Shown piece after piece: positions 25,110-33,727 of a stretch of 64,000 bases of DNA. The position numbers and the translations under genes are program-made. The stretch's first letter is position 1; each line of letters begins with the position of its first letter. Below the pieces are notes generated by a model. It was not told where the DNA came from, made no database searches, and saw only the letters and a list, made by a program, of their open reading frames with translations. The DNA comes from Lysobacter sp. M2-1 (GTDB lineage: Bacteria; Pseudomonadota; Gammaproteobacteria; Xanthomonadales; Xanthomonadaceae), in assembly GCF_022662495.1 (NCBI RefSeq), contig NZ_JAKPBU010000006.1, positions 1 through 64,000 on the forward strand, read 5' to 3'.

Positions 25110-25817
25110 ATGACCGATCGCGCATCCTGCTGCAAGTCCTTCGTTGCCCTCATAGCTGCGCTGCTGCTGGCAACCCATTCGGCGTTCGCCGCTCCTCCAA
25201 CCCGCGCCATCGAAGGCAGAGCGCTGGATGCAGCGCCCGAATCGCGCGTCGAGGCGGCGCAGACGATCGATGCCGCGGTGGCTGCCGCGTTGATCGGCGC
25301 GATTTCGACCCAGTTCGGCGAACGCAAGGTCGAAGTCAAGCTCGACCGGATGCAGGTCGATCCCGCCAACCTGATCGACTCGATCCTGTCGGGCGAAGGG
25401 CGGCTGCGCATCGGCGATGACGACGACTGGCTGCCCATGCGTTTCAAGGCGCTGTACGACAGCAGGACCGCGAGCGTCCCCCAACAGGAGCTCGTTCTCG
25501 GCGACGACGGAGCGGGCGAGGAGATCCAGGTGGGTTCGGTGCTGGGGCGTGCGCTCCAGGATCAGGCCACACGACGGGTGCAAGCCGAATTCGTCCAGCA
25601 ACCCGTGCGGCTGCGCCTGGACCGGGTGACGCGGACCCGGGTGGGCAAGCGGTACACGCGGGTGGAAGGCGTCGGCGCAGTCAATTTCGAGGAAGGCAGC
25701 GCCCCGTTCAGCGTCGATGCGCTGTACGACGGGAAGTCGGATGCCTGGCTGCGGATGGCCTACGAGCTGTCCACCGGTGCCGAACGCGCAGCGGACGTCG
25801 CGACACCCGCTCCCTGA
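25110..25817 (+). CDS. Exported protein of unknown function, paralogue A
   Basis: Precursor of 235 residues with a clear signal peptide (1-27, cleavage after AFA). The mature part contains two related halves, about 51-120 and 143-222. Each has a helical start, a K/R-V-x-V/L-x-L-D segment and an end like F/V-x-A-L-Y-D. The second half closes with DGKSDAWLRMAYEL. The same layout and closing motif occur in the next gene, so the two are tandem paralogues. An AAGGA ribosome site precedes the ATG. No named domain is recognised. It sits between lolA and rarA, probably periplasmic. Confidence 0.8.
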   Translation: MTDRASCCKSFVALIAALLLATHSAFAAPPTRAIEGRALDAAPESRVEAAQTIDAAVAAALIGAISTQFGERKVEVKLDRMQVDPANLIDSILSGEGRLRIGDDDDWLPMRFKALYDSRTASVPQQELVLGDDGAGEEIQVGSVLGRALQDQATRRVQAEFVQQPVRLRLDRVTRTRVGKRYTRVEGVGAVNFEEGSAPFSVDALYDGKSDAWLRMAYELSTGAERAADVATPAP

Positions 25818-25897
25818 ATGGATGCGTGCAGGTTGCGCGGCCGGAAGCCCACAGGCTCCGCGTTCTGAATGTACAGATGGATTGAAGCAGAGCGCTG

Positions 25898-26638
25898 ATG
25901 CACCGTTGCCGATACTCCCGAGTTCACTTGCGGTTGGCTTGCGCCATGCTGCTGTTGCTTCCGTGCGTGGCGATGCCGGCCTTCGCTAACCGGAACGCAG
26001 GCGCATCGGGGCAAATGGCCGGTCTGCCGTCGCCCGAGGTCCAGCCCACCCCGTCGCCCCCCGGGGTAGCGGCGCAGGGAAGCCTCGAAGATGCGGTGGC
26101 TTCGGTCGTGGTGGTCGCGTTGACCGATCAGTTCGACGGCAAGCCGATCTCGGTGAACATCGACAGCTACGACGTGCAGGTGTCGGGTGCGCGCGAACGC
26201 ATGGTGAGTGGTCAGGGCACGGTCGGCGTGGAGGGCTCGGGGGCCTCGATCACCTTCAACTATCGCACTGTCTACGACGTGCTTTCGTCGAATGCGGGCT
26301 ATCCGGCCATCACCATCAGCAGGTTCGGTGCCCGCGAACACAGCGTGCCCAACGACGCGACGCTGATCGGCGAGCTCGACGAGCGCATCGCCTCGACCCT
26401 GAGCAAGGAACTGGGCGGCAAGCGCGTGTGGCTGCAGTTCGACTCGATCCAGAGCTTCGAAAGCGATGCACGCTACGTCCGTATCCGGGCCAGCGGTCTC
26501 GCCGACTTCGGGCCGGACGGTAGCACGCCGACCCGGGTCGAGGCGCTGTACGACCGCGGCCAGGACACGTGGTTGCAGGTGAATTACGAACTGGGCGTCG
26601 CCCCGGCCAGCACCAGCCTGGCATCCGCGGGAGGCTAA
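25898..26638 (+). CDS. Exported protein of unknown function, paralogue B
   Basis: Precursor of 246 residues with a signal peptide (1-30, cleavage after AFA) followed by a Pro/Gly-rich linker (31-60). Two related halves follow (about 62-143 and 155-233). The second ends V-E-A-L-Y-D-R-G-Q-D-T-W-L-Q-V-N-Y-E-L, the counterpart of the end of the preceding protein. The halves look like a small alpha/beta module of about 75 residues duplicated inside each protein, before or after the gene itself was duplicated. No catalytic residues stand out; binding or scaffold roles are possible. Function unknown. Confidence 0.8.
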   Translation: MHRCRYSRVHLRLACAMLLLLPCVAMPAFANRNAGASGQMAGLPSPEVQPTPSPPGVAAQGSLEDAVASVVVVALTDQFDGKPISVNIDSYDVQVSGARERMVSGQGTVGVEGSGASITFNYRTVYDVLSSNAGYPAITISRFGAREHSVPNDATLIGELDERIASTLSKELGGKRVWLQFDSIQSFESDARYVRIRASGLADFGPDGSTPTRVEALYDRGQDTWLQVNYELGVAPASTSLASAGG

Positions 26639-26710
26639 TGGCAGGGCTGCTGCGCGCCGGAACGGCGCGGCGGCTTGCTATCGTGCGGCCTGGAACCCAG
26701 ATCTCCGGCC

Positions 26711-28105
26711 GTGCCAAAACCTCGTTCCCAGCCTGCTCCGGACCTGCTTAGCGTGCGCGACGACTCCCTGCGCCCGCTGGCCGAACGCATCCGCCCGCGT
26801 ACGCTCGACGAAATGGTGGGGCAGCGCCGTCTGCTGGCGCCCGGGTCCGCGCTGCGGCGTTCGATCGAAGCCGGCCATGTGCATTCGATGGTGCTATGGG
26901 GGCCGCCAGGCTGCGGCAAGACCACGCTCGCGCTGCTGCTGGCGAAGTATGCGGATGCCGAATTCCATGCGATCTCGGCCGTGCTGTCGGGATTGCCTGA
27001 GGTGCGCCAGGTCCTGGCCGAGGCCGGGCACCGGTTTGCCGGCGGCCGGCGCACCGTGCTGTTCGTCGACGAGGTGCATCGCTTCAACAAGGCGCAGCAG
27101 GATGCGTTCCTGCCGCATATCGAGCGCGGCACGATCATTTTCGTTGGCGCCACCACCGAAAATCCCTCGTTCGAACTGAATTCGGCCCTGCTGTCGCGAT
27201 GCCGCGTGCACGTCATGGAAGGCGTCTCGGTCGATGACATCGTCGTGGCGCTGGAACACGCGCTGCAGGACCGGGAACGCGGGCTGGGCGGGCGTGGCCT
27301 GCGGATCGATCCGGCCTTGCTGGGCCAGATCGCGCAGGCCGCCGATGGCGACGTGCGCCGCGCGCTGACCCTGCTCGAGATCGCCGCGGAACTTGCCGAA
27401 GGAAACGCCACCGATGCCGGCGGCGAGATCACCGAGCAGACCCTGCTGCAGGTGCTGGCCGATCGCACCCGCCGTTTCGATAAGGGCGGTGAACAGTTCT
27501 ACGACCAGATCTCCGCCCTGCACAAATGCATCCGCAGTTCCAACCCGGATGCCGCCCTGTACTGGTTCGCGCGCATGCTGGACGGTGGCTGCGATCCGGT
27601 CTACCTGGCACGCCGGCTTACGCGCATGGCCGTGGAGGATATCGGTCTGGCCGATCCACGTGCGCTGCAGATGGCCATCGAAGCCTGGGACGCCTACGAC
27701 CGCCTCGGCTCGCCGGAAGGCGACCTGGCGCTGGCCCAGGTCGTCATTTACCTGGCCAGCACCGCCAAATCCAATGCAGCCTATGCCGCCTATGGCGCAG
27801 CCCGGCGCGATGTCGCCGAGTTCGGCACCCAGTCGGTGCCGATGCATATCCGCAATGCGCCGACCGGGCTCATGAAGCGCCTCGGCTACGGGCAGGGCTA
27901 CCAGTACGACCACGACGTGGCAGGCGGCGTTGCCCTCGACCAGACCGGCTTTCCCGAAGCCATGGGCGAACGCATCTATTACGAGCCGGTCGACGCCGGC
28001 CTCGAGCAGAGGCTGAAGGAAAAGCTCGATCGCCTGCGCGACGCCAGGAGCCGGGCCATCGCCGGCAAGCGCGGCGTGCGGAGCCCCCCACCTTCCGGAG
28101 CGTAG
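26711..28105 (+). CDS. rarA: Replication-associated recombination protein RarA (MgsA)
   Basis: AAA+ ATPase related to clamp loaders, acting at stalled replication forks. From the GTG at 26711 the product is 464 residues, with Walker A GPPGCGKT (64-71), Walker B LFVDEVHRFNKAQQD, sensor GATTENPSFE and the tetramerisation/MgsA C-terminal domain (EDIGLADPRAL, YLASTAKSNAAY). An earlier TTG at 26675 is possible but unlikely. It is the end of the conserved housekeeping block. Confidence 0.95.
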   Translation: MPKPRSQPAPDLLSVRDDSLRPLAERIRPRTLDEMVGQRRLLAPGSALRRSIEAGHVHSMVLWGPPGCGKTTLALLLAKYADAEFHAISAVLSGLPEVRQVLAEAGHRFAGGRRTVLFVDEVHRFNKAQQDAFLPHIERGTIIFVGATTENPSFELNSALLSRCRVHVMEGVSVDDIVVALEHALQDRERGLGGRGLRIDPALLGQIAQAADGDVRRALTLLEIAAELAEGNATDAGGEITEQTLLQVLADRTRRFDKGGEQFYDQISALHKCIRSSNPDAALYWFARMLDGGCDPVYLARRLTRMAVEDIGLADPRALQMAIEAWDAYDRLGSPEGDLALAQVVIYLASTAKSNAAYAAYGAARRDVAEFGTQSVPMHIRNAPTGLMKRLGYGQGYQYDHDVAGGVALDQTGFPEAMGERIYYEPVDAGLEQRLKEKLDRLRDARSRAIAGKRGVRSPPPSGA

Positions 28106-28261
28106 CCGGCGGGCCATTGCCGCGGTTCCCTGGCCGGTGCGACCTGCACGCCGCGTTCAAATGGGCTGACAACGCCGTGCGATCTGCGGCGCCGACAGCG
28201 ATCGAACGACCAATCAGGGGGTTGACGTGCCAGTGGGAACCACCGCCGCAGGGGTAGGGGC

Positions 28262-29659
28262 GTGAAACGTTCACGCTCGAGCCGCAAGGCCCTGGCCATC
28301 CGCGCGCTATGGCTGATCGAGCTGGTGCTCGTCATCCTGTCCGTGGTGGCCGCCGCATGGCTGCGCTTCCACGGCGATGAGCACGATCGCCTGATCTACC
28401 TGGAGCAGGCACCGCCGCGCGCGGTGCTGATCGCCCTGTGCCTGACTGGCGCGATGACCGCCTTCGGCCTGTACCAGGTCCATGTGCGCCATCGGCGCAT
28501 GGATTTCGTGCTGCGCCTGCTGCTGTCCTTCGTCACCGGCGGCGTGATGCTGGTGGTCATCTATTACCTGGTGCCGCAGGCCTACATCGGTCGCGGCGTG
28601 CTGGCGATCTCGCTCGGCATCTCGTTGCTGGCGATCGTGCTGCTGCGGATGCTGGCCTTGCACGTGCTGCAGATCGACGTGCTCAAGAAGCGGATCCTGG
28701 TCTACGGCGCGGGCAAGAACGCGAACCTGATCAATACCCAGCTGCGGCGGGCGTCGGACCGCCGGTCGTTCGTCCTGGTCGGATTCGTGCCGGCTCCGGG
28801 TCAGGCGGTGGCCGTCGACAGCGCATGCCTGATCGTGCCGCCCGAAGAAGGGCTGTTCGCGCTGGCCGACCGGCTCGGCATCGACGAGGTGCTGATGGCG
28901 CCTGATGAGCGACGCGGCGGCATGCCGATGGAAGACATGCTGCAGTGCGTGCAGCGGGGCATGGCGGTCACCGACCTGTCCACGTTCTTCGAACGCGAGG
29001 CCGGCATGGTGCAGATGAGCATCGTGGACCCGTCATGGCTGGTGTTGTCCGGCGGGTTCGATTACTCGCTGCCGCGCCGTCTGAGCAAGCGCGCATTCGA
29101 CCTGGTGGCGGCATCGACGATCCTCATCCTGACTTCGCCGCTGATGCTGCTGACCGCGCTGGCGGTCTGGCTCGAGTCGGGCGGCCCGATACTGTACCGG
29201 CAGATCCGGGTCGGCGAGCGCGGGCGCCATTTCGAAATCGTCAAGTTCCGCAGCATGCGCGTGGACGCCGAGGTCGATGGAGTCGCACGCTGGGCCAGTC
29301 GCGACGACAACCGCAGCACGCGCGTGGGTCGCCTGATCCGCAAGACCCGCCTGGACGAACTGCCGCAGCTGTTCTCGGTGCTGCGCGGCGACATGAGCTT
29401 CGTCGGCCCGCGCCCGGAACGCCCGCATTTCGTCGACATGCTCAGCGGGGAGATCCGCTACTACGGCGTAAGGCATTCGGTGAAGCCCGGGCTCACCGGC
29501 TGGGCGCAGTTGCGCTATCCCTATGGTGCGTCCGTCCGCGATGCGGACGAGAAGCTCAAGTTCGACCTGTTCTACGTCAAGAACCACGGGTTGGTATTCG
29601 ACCTGATGATCCTGCTGCAGACGGTCGAAGTCGTACTCTTCGGTCGCGGTGCGCGCTGA
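28262..29659 (+). CDS. Undecaprenyl-phosphate sugar phosphotransferase, EpsB/TIGR03013-like
   Basis: Initiates polysaccharide assembly by moving a sugar-1-phosphate onto undecaprenyl phosphate at the inner membrane. The 465-residue protein has four to five N-terminal transmembrane helices, a central CoA-binding-like Rossmann domain (VYGAGKNANLI near 148-158), a further hydrophobic helix (about 282-302) and the catalytic C-terminal domain with KFRSMR, TRLDELPQL, GDMSFVGPRPERP and GLTGWAQ. The terminal LFGRGAR and the PYGAS motif are hallmarks of the exosortase-A-associated sugar transferases. The start is GTG at 28262 behind AGGGG. Confidence 0.93.
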   Translation: MKRSRSSRKALAIRALWLIELVLVILSVVAAAWLRFHGDEHDRLIYLEQAPPRAVLIALCLTGAMTAFGLYQVHVRHRRMDFVLRLLLSFVTGGVMLVVIYYLVPQAYIGRGVLAISLGISLLAIVLLRMLALHVLQIDVLKKRILVYGAGKNANLINTQLRRASDRRSFVLVGFVPAPGQAVAVDSACLIVPPEEGLFALADRLGIDEVLMAPDERRGGMPMEDMLQCVQRGMAVTDLSTFFEREAGMVQMSIVDPSWLVLSGGFDYSLPRRLSKRAFDLVAASTILILTSPLMLLTALAVWLESGGPILYRQIRVGERGRHFEIVKFRSMRVDAEVDGVARWASRDDNRSTRVGRLIRKTRLDELPQLFSVLRGDMSFVGPRPERPHFVDMLSGEIRYYGVRHSVKPGLTGWAQLRYPYGASVRDADEKLKFDLFYVKNHGLVFDLMILLQTVEVVLFGRGAR

Positions 29660-29672
29660 AGCGCGGCGCCGC

Positions 29673-30587
29673 TCAGCGGCCCATGGCCGTGGCGGCGGCG
29701 CGACGCGCTGCGAATGCGGCCAGCCCCAGCAGCTCGCGCCGAGCTCCCGCGTCCGGCGCCACCGTCCAGGCGCGCCGGGCCAGGCGCCACGCGTCGGCCC
29801 AGCGCCTGCCGATGAGCATGCCGCGCGCGTTGCGGGCGTAGGTCGCGGCCAGCGCCCGGTTGCGGACCGCATCGTCGACCACGCCTGCGCAATCGGCTAC
29901 CGCGCGTTCGACCACGCGCACGTAGTCGTCGTACGTGCCCGGCTCCGCCGACAACCCATCGTGCCCGCGCATCGCCTCGACCAGGGTGGTTTCGACCACG
30001 CCGATCTGCCATTGCCGGGCGACGCGCAGATGGAAATCGATATCCTCGGCCGTGCGCAGGGTAGTGTCGAAGCCACCGGTTTGCGCGTAGACCTCGCGCC
30101 GGAACATGGCGGAGGCGGGCGCCAGCGCAGGGTTCATCAGCACATCGGCGAGCACCCAGCCGTCGCGCGGAATCGCGTCGCGCCGGCGGAAGACATCGAT
30201 CGGCGCGCCGTCGGCGTCCACCCGCGCCACGTCGCACAACACCATGCCGATGTGCGGGTGCGCGTCCAGGAAGGCGGCTTGCATCCGGGTCTTGTCGGGC
30301 AGCCAGATGTCGTCGCTGTCGAGCAGGGCGAAATAGTCGCCGCGGGCCAACGCCATGCCGCGGTTTCGCGCGGCGGATACGCCTGCATTCGCCTGCCAGT
30401 GATACTGGATCGCGTCGCCGTAACGGCTGCGCAGCACGTCTCCGGTTCCGTCGGTGGAGCCATCATCGACCACGACGATCTCGTCGACCGGACGGGTCTG
30501 CGCCAGCGCCGAATCGATCGCGCGCTGGACCAGATCGACGCGGTTGTACGTTGGTATGATCGTTGAAACCAGGAATGTCCGCGCCAT
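29673..30587 (-). CDS. Glycosyltransferase family 2
   Basis: GT-A fold transferase of 304 residues, predicted to add a sugar to a lipid-linked intermediate at the cytoplasmic face. It begins VSTIIPTYNRVDLV (7-20), with a VVDDGSTDGT nucleotide-binding stretch, the LDSDDIW metal-binding DxD and an acidic AEDIDFHLR motif. There is no membrane segment. The ATG (30587-30585) overlaps, in opposite orientation, the ATG of the deacetylase gene. The C-terminal third is helical and Arg/Ala-rich. Donor and acceptor cannot be predicted. Confidence 0.9.
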   Translation of the reverse strand: MARTFLVSTIIPTYNRVDLVQRAIDSALAQTRPVDEIVVVDDGSTDGTGDVLRSRYGDAIQYHWQANAGVSAARNRGMALARGDYFALLDSDDIWLPDKTRMQAAFLDAHPHIGMVLCDVARVDADGAPIDVFRRRDAIPRDGWVLADVLMNPALAPASAMFRREVYAQTGGFDTTLRTAEDIDFHLRVARQWQIGVVETTLVEAMRGHDGLSAEPGTYDDYVRVVERAVADCAGVVDDAVRNRALAATYARNARGMLIGRRWADAWRLARRAWTVAPDAGARRELLGLAAFAARRAAATAMGR

Positions 30588-31635
30588 GCTGAAGGATCTC
30601 ACCCGTCGGTTTCTGTACGCGAGTGGAGCACTCCCGCTGTACCACCGTATACGCAATACGGACACTCTAACGGTCGTGATGTTCCACCGCACGCTGAGCG
30701 CGGACGATCCGCGCTGGGCCACCTGCGATCCCGACTACACCCTGCCGCGCGAGGTGTTCGCGCAGGTGATCGGCTTCGTGCACCGGCATTACAACGTGGT
30801 CAGCGTCGAGCAGGTCCTCGACGCCCGCGCCGGCCACTCCCGGCTGCCGCCGCGCGCCCTGCTGCTGACCTTCGACGATGGCTGGGCCGACAACGTGGAC
30901 CACGCATTGCCGGAATTGCAGCGGGCAGGCCTGCCGGGGCTGATGTTCGTGGTGGCCGATGCCGTCGGCCGCCGTCAGCCGTTCTGGCAGGAGCAGCTGA
31001 TCGCGGCGTGGCGTCGCGGGGCGCTGCGGGTGGCGGAGCTTGCATCGGCGCTGGAGTCCATCGATGGCGCTGGTGGCTCCGTGCGGACGCCCGCAGGCAA
31101 CGAGGACTTGGCAAGTCTGCGCAAGCTGATCGCCCTGATCGAAGACCTGCCCCGGGATGACCGCAGCCGTCTGCTCGCACCCTTCGCAGCTGCGATGGAC
31201 GACGGATTGCGGCACATGGTCGATGCGCATGAACTCGAGCGCCTGCGCGCGGGCGGCGTGGCGCTGGGACTGCACGGCAAGACCCATGTGCCGATGACCC
31301 AGGCCGAAGACCTGGACGTAGAACTGGACGGCGCCCGTGCCTCGCTCGCTGCTTCGCTGCAGGCGGGAACCCCCGGCGACAGCGAAAAGCCCGCGCGCAC
31401 CATGTCGTTCCCGCATGGCGCCTTCGACATGGACATCGCTGCGCGCGCGCGCCAGGCCGGTTACGAACTGCTCTTCACCAGCGTGCCTGTGCTCAACCCG
31501 ACCCGGCAGGGGCCGGGCTGGTTGCTGGGGCGTACCGGATTCGAAACCGACACGGTGGTCGACCGGCATCGCCGTTTCCGTCGCGACTGGCTCGCTTGGT
31601 ATCTGTTCCGCCGCCCGACCCGCAGCCTGGCCTGA
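30586..31635 (+). CDS. Polysaccharide deacetylase family protein (NodB fold)
   Basis: Predicted metal-dependent N- or O-deacetylase of 349 residues. The NodB signature is TFDDGW at 95-100, with a second HxxxH metal motif in LGLHGKTHVPM and a later SFPHGAF. The TFDDG-to-H spacing is unusually long because an inserted helical region of about 130 residues, rich in Arg/Ala/Leu, lies between. The ATG at 30586 was chosen from an AGGA eleven bases upstream and the conserved start of the protein. The promoter must lie within the opposing glycosyltransferase gene, since the two start codons overlap. Confidence 0.85.
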   Translation: MLKDLTRRFLYASGALPLYHRIRNTDTLTVVMFHRTLSADDPRWATCDPDYTLPREVFAQVIGFVHRHYNVVSVEQVLDARAGHSRLPPRALLLTFDDGWADNVDHALPELQRAGLPGLMFVVADAVGRRQPFWQEQLIAAWRRGALRVAELASALESIDGAGGSVRTPAGNEDLASLRKLIALIEDLPRDDRSRLLAPFAAAMDDGLRHMVDAHELERLRAGGVALGLHGKTHVPMTQAEDLDVELDGARASLAASLQAGTPGDSEKPARTMSFPHGAFDMDIAARARQAGYELLFTSVPVLNPTRQGPGWLLGRTGFETDTVVDRHRRFRRDWLAWYLFRRPTRSLA

Positions 31636-31640
31636 GCCAG

Positions 31641-31672
31641 GCCGGTCGAGAGCTGCGCCGGTCGGGAGCTGC
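31641..31672. repeat. Tandem 16-base duplication
   Basis: GCCGGTCGAGAGCTGC is followed at once by GCCGGTCGGGAGCTGC, in the 44-base gap between two convergent genes. One mismatch separates the copies. Confidence 0.7.
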
Positions 31673-31679
31673 TGCGCGG

Positions 31680-32723
31680 CTACTCGTCTTCGTCCGCGGC
31701 CGTGAAATGCAGTGCAGTGGGGACCTCGCCGCCGGTCTGCGCACTCCAGCAGCCGAAGATCGGACGCTTGCCGCGTGCGACAAAGCCGAGCTCCTGCCAG
31801 GGAGCGAGGTAGATCGGCGCGGTCGCCAGTTCGATCGACACGGCGGCGTGGCCGGCTTCCCGGGCGGCGCGCAGCAGGGCTGCGATGTGGCGGGTGCCCA
31901 CGGCCGGGCCATGCAGCGACCAGTAATCGTGCACGTGCAGGATGCCGTCCTGCAGACGGGTCGCAAACCATGCCAGCAGCGAACCGTCGGCGCCACTCAG
32001 CAGCAGGAAGCGGAATCCCCGCTGCGGCGACCGGTCGAACCGCCAGGTCAGGTGCGCCTGATCGCGCACCGCGACGATGCCGTCCGGCTTGGTCGATCGG
32101 ACCCAGAGCGCCTGCACCCGGGAATCGGTGCTTTCGCTCCAGTCCGCATGCAACAGGGCCGTGTCCGGATGGCTCAGCGTATCGCGCAGCCGCAGGAACA
32201 GGTCGGCCAACATTCCGGCTGGGTATGCCAGCCATTGCGGAAGCCGGCGGGCGAAGTAACGGCCATGGCGCAGCACCCGCACGTAGCGCACCAGATCGCC
32301 GAGCGGGCGATAACCGATGCGTTTGAACACCGGCACGGCCTTGGGATTTGGGAAGCCGTAGAGCAGGTCGAGTTCATTGCGCGCGGTGGCGGCCAGACCC
32401 TGCTGCAACATCAGGGCCGGCCCCAGCGAGCGGTGTTCGGGCAGGACTGCCAGATCCACCAGCACGCCCGCGCGCAACGGCTTGCCGTCACGCAGCATGC
32501 GTCGGCGGCCAGCGGAGCAGGCACCCACTTCGAGGCCATCGGCGGTCAGCAGTTCGAGCAGCGGCGGACCGGCATCGGCCTGCTGGTAAAACCACGCGTA
32601 CTTGGCCGGCATATGGGCGTCTTCGCCGAGATTACCGCGCCAGATCGAGAGCACCGCGTCGCGATCGCGCGCGACGTCGCCCTGGCGCGCCGCATAGGCT
32701 GGAGCGGCGAGCTGTGCGTTCAT
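31680..32723 (-). CDS. GNAT-family N-acyltransferase
   Basis: Product of 347 residues with a GNAT core (LVDLAVLPEHRSLGPALMLQQGL, then ELDLLYGFPNPKAVPVFKRIGY) and a second, GNAT-like half (LLRAAREAGHAAVSIELATAPIY). It may be a double-domain transferase. It is the last gene of an operon with acyl carrier protein, AMP-ligase and a NadE-like gene; its ATG shares one base with the preceding stop (TGATG), so translation is coupled. In this setting a role in transferring an acyl group, possibly delivered on the carrier protein, to a sugar is a reasonable inference, not a demonstrated function. Confidence 0.8.
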   Translation of the reverse strand: MNAQLAAPAYAARQGDVARDRDAVLSIWRGNLGEDAHMPAKYAWFYQQADAGPPLLELLTADGLEVGACSAGRRRMLRDGKPLRAGVLVDLAVLPEHRSLGPALMLQQGLAATARNELDLLYGFPNPKAVPVFKRIGYRPLGDLVRYVRVLRHGRYFARRLPQWLAYPAGMLADLFLRLRDTLSHPDTALLHADWSESTDSRVQALWVRSTKPDGIVAVRDQAHLTWRFDRSPQRGFRFLLLSGADGSLLAWFATRLQDGILHVHDYWSLHGPAVGTRHIAALLRAAREAGHAAVSIELATAPIYLAPWQELGFVARGKRPIFGCWSAQTGGEVPTALHFTAADEDE

Positions 32724-33727
32724 CAGGCGGCGGCCTCGAGTTCGGCGACTTCGTCGACCAGCACCGGCGGCAGGTGCAGGTAGCGGGTGGTGCGGCGCTT
32801 GTTGCGGATATCGTCGTAGATCGCCTGTGCCCGCAACTCGTCCACGCCCAGCGCCAACGCCAGCGACGCTGCGGGCACATCGTGGTTGAGCGCCCACAGC
32901 GCGAGATCCATCTGCCGGTAGGGCAGGGCGAAGTAGAACTCGTCCTGGCCCTGGGCCAGGCTGTAGGTGTCGGTCGTCGGCACGGCGGCGCAGACCCGTT
33001 CGGGCAACCCCAGGTGCCGCGCCATGGCATAGACCTGCGACTTGTACAGGTGGGCGATCGGCTTGACGTCGGCCGATCCGTCGCCGTTCTTCACGAAGAA
33101 GCCCTGGTCGTACTCGAGCCGGTTGGGCGTGCCCACCACCGCGTAGTTCAGCCGGTCGGCATGGAAGTATTCCAGGGTCTTGCGGATGCGTTGCTTGAAG
33201 TTGGTCGCGGCGACGATGGTCAGGTAGTCGGCCAATGCCAGGTCGCGTTCGTGCGGCGCGCCGTCGGGCGCTTCGGCCACCAGCCGGAACCGGTTGATGC
33301 GGCCTTCGATGCCGCCGTCGATCACGATCTTGAACTTCCAGCCGGGGCCGTATTCCGGCAAGGCGTTGCGGACTGCGGCGTCGCGGGCGCGGTAGCAGCC
33401 GATGGCTTCGAGCGCTGGCGCGATGTCCACGGTTTCGGTGCGGATGCCTAGGTGGCTGGCGAGCAGGCCTGCACGCACGGCGCTGTCGTCGGAGGAATCG
33501 CGCTCCGGCAGGATCAGACCCAGGACCCGGGCGGGCCCGAGCGCGCGTACCGCCAGTGCGACACAGGTCGAGCTGTCGATGCCGCCGGAAATGGCCACCA
33601 CCAGGCCGCGCCGGTGCAGGTCGCGGGCGAGCGCTTCGCGCAGGCGTGCGGCGATGTGGTCGGCTTCGCGAGCGTAGTCGAGGTCGAGGACGGTCCAGTC
33701 GAGAGTGTTCGATTCAAGTGGGGTCAT
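32723..33727 (-). CDS. NAD synthase (NadE)-like ATP-pyrophosphatase
   Basis: Protein of 334 residues resembling ammonia-dependent NAD synthase: PP-loop SGGIDSS near 48-54, KQRIRKTLEYF, GTPNRLEYDQGFFVKNGDG, a DVKPIAHLYKSQVY segment and a QGQDEFYF stretch. There is no glutaminase domain. The expected NKSE of true NadE reads NRLE. Its position between an AMP-ligase (ATGA overlap) and a GNAT gene, inside a polysaccharide locus, makes plain NAD biosynthesis less likely. An amide- or amidine-forming enzyme using the same chemistry is possible. Assignment to the fold is firm; the reaction is uncertain. Confidence 0.8.
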   Translation of the reverse strand: MTPLESNTLDWTVLDLDYAREADHIAARLREALARDLHRRGLVVAISGGIDSSTCVALAVRALGPARVLGLILPERDSSDDSAVRAGLLASHLGIRTETVDIAPALEAIGCYRARDAAVRNALPEYGPGWKFKIVIDGGIEGRINRFRLVAEAPDGAPHERDLALADYLTIVAATNFKQRIRKTLEYFHADRLNYAVVGTPNRLEYDQGFFVKNGDGSADVKPIAHLYKSQVYAMARHLGLPERVCAAVPTTDTYSLAQGQDEFYFALPYRQMDLALWALNHDVPAASLALALGVDELRAQAIYDDIRNKRRTTRYLHLPPVLVDEVAELEAAA

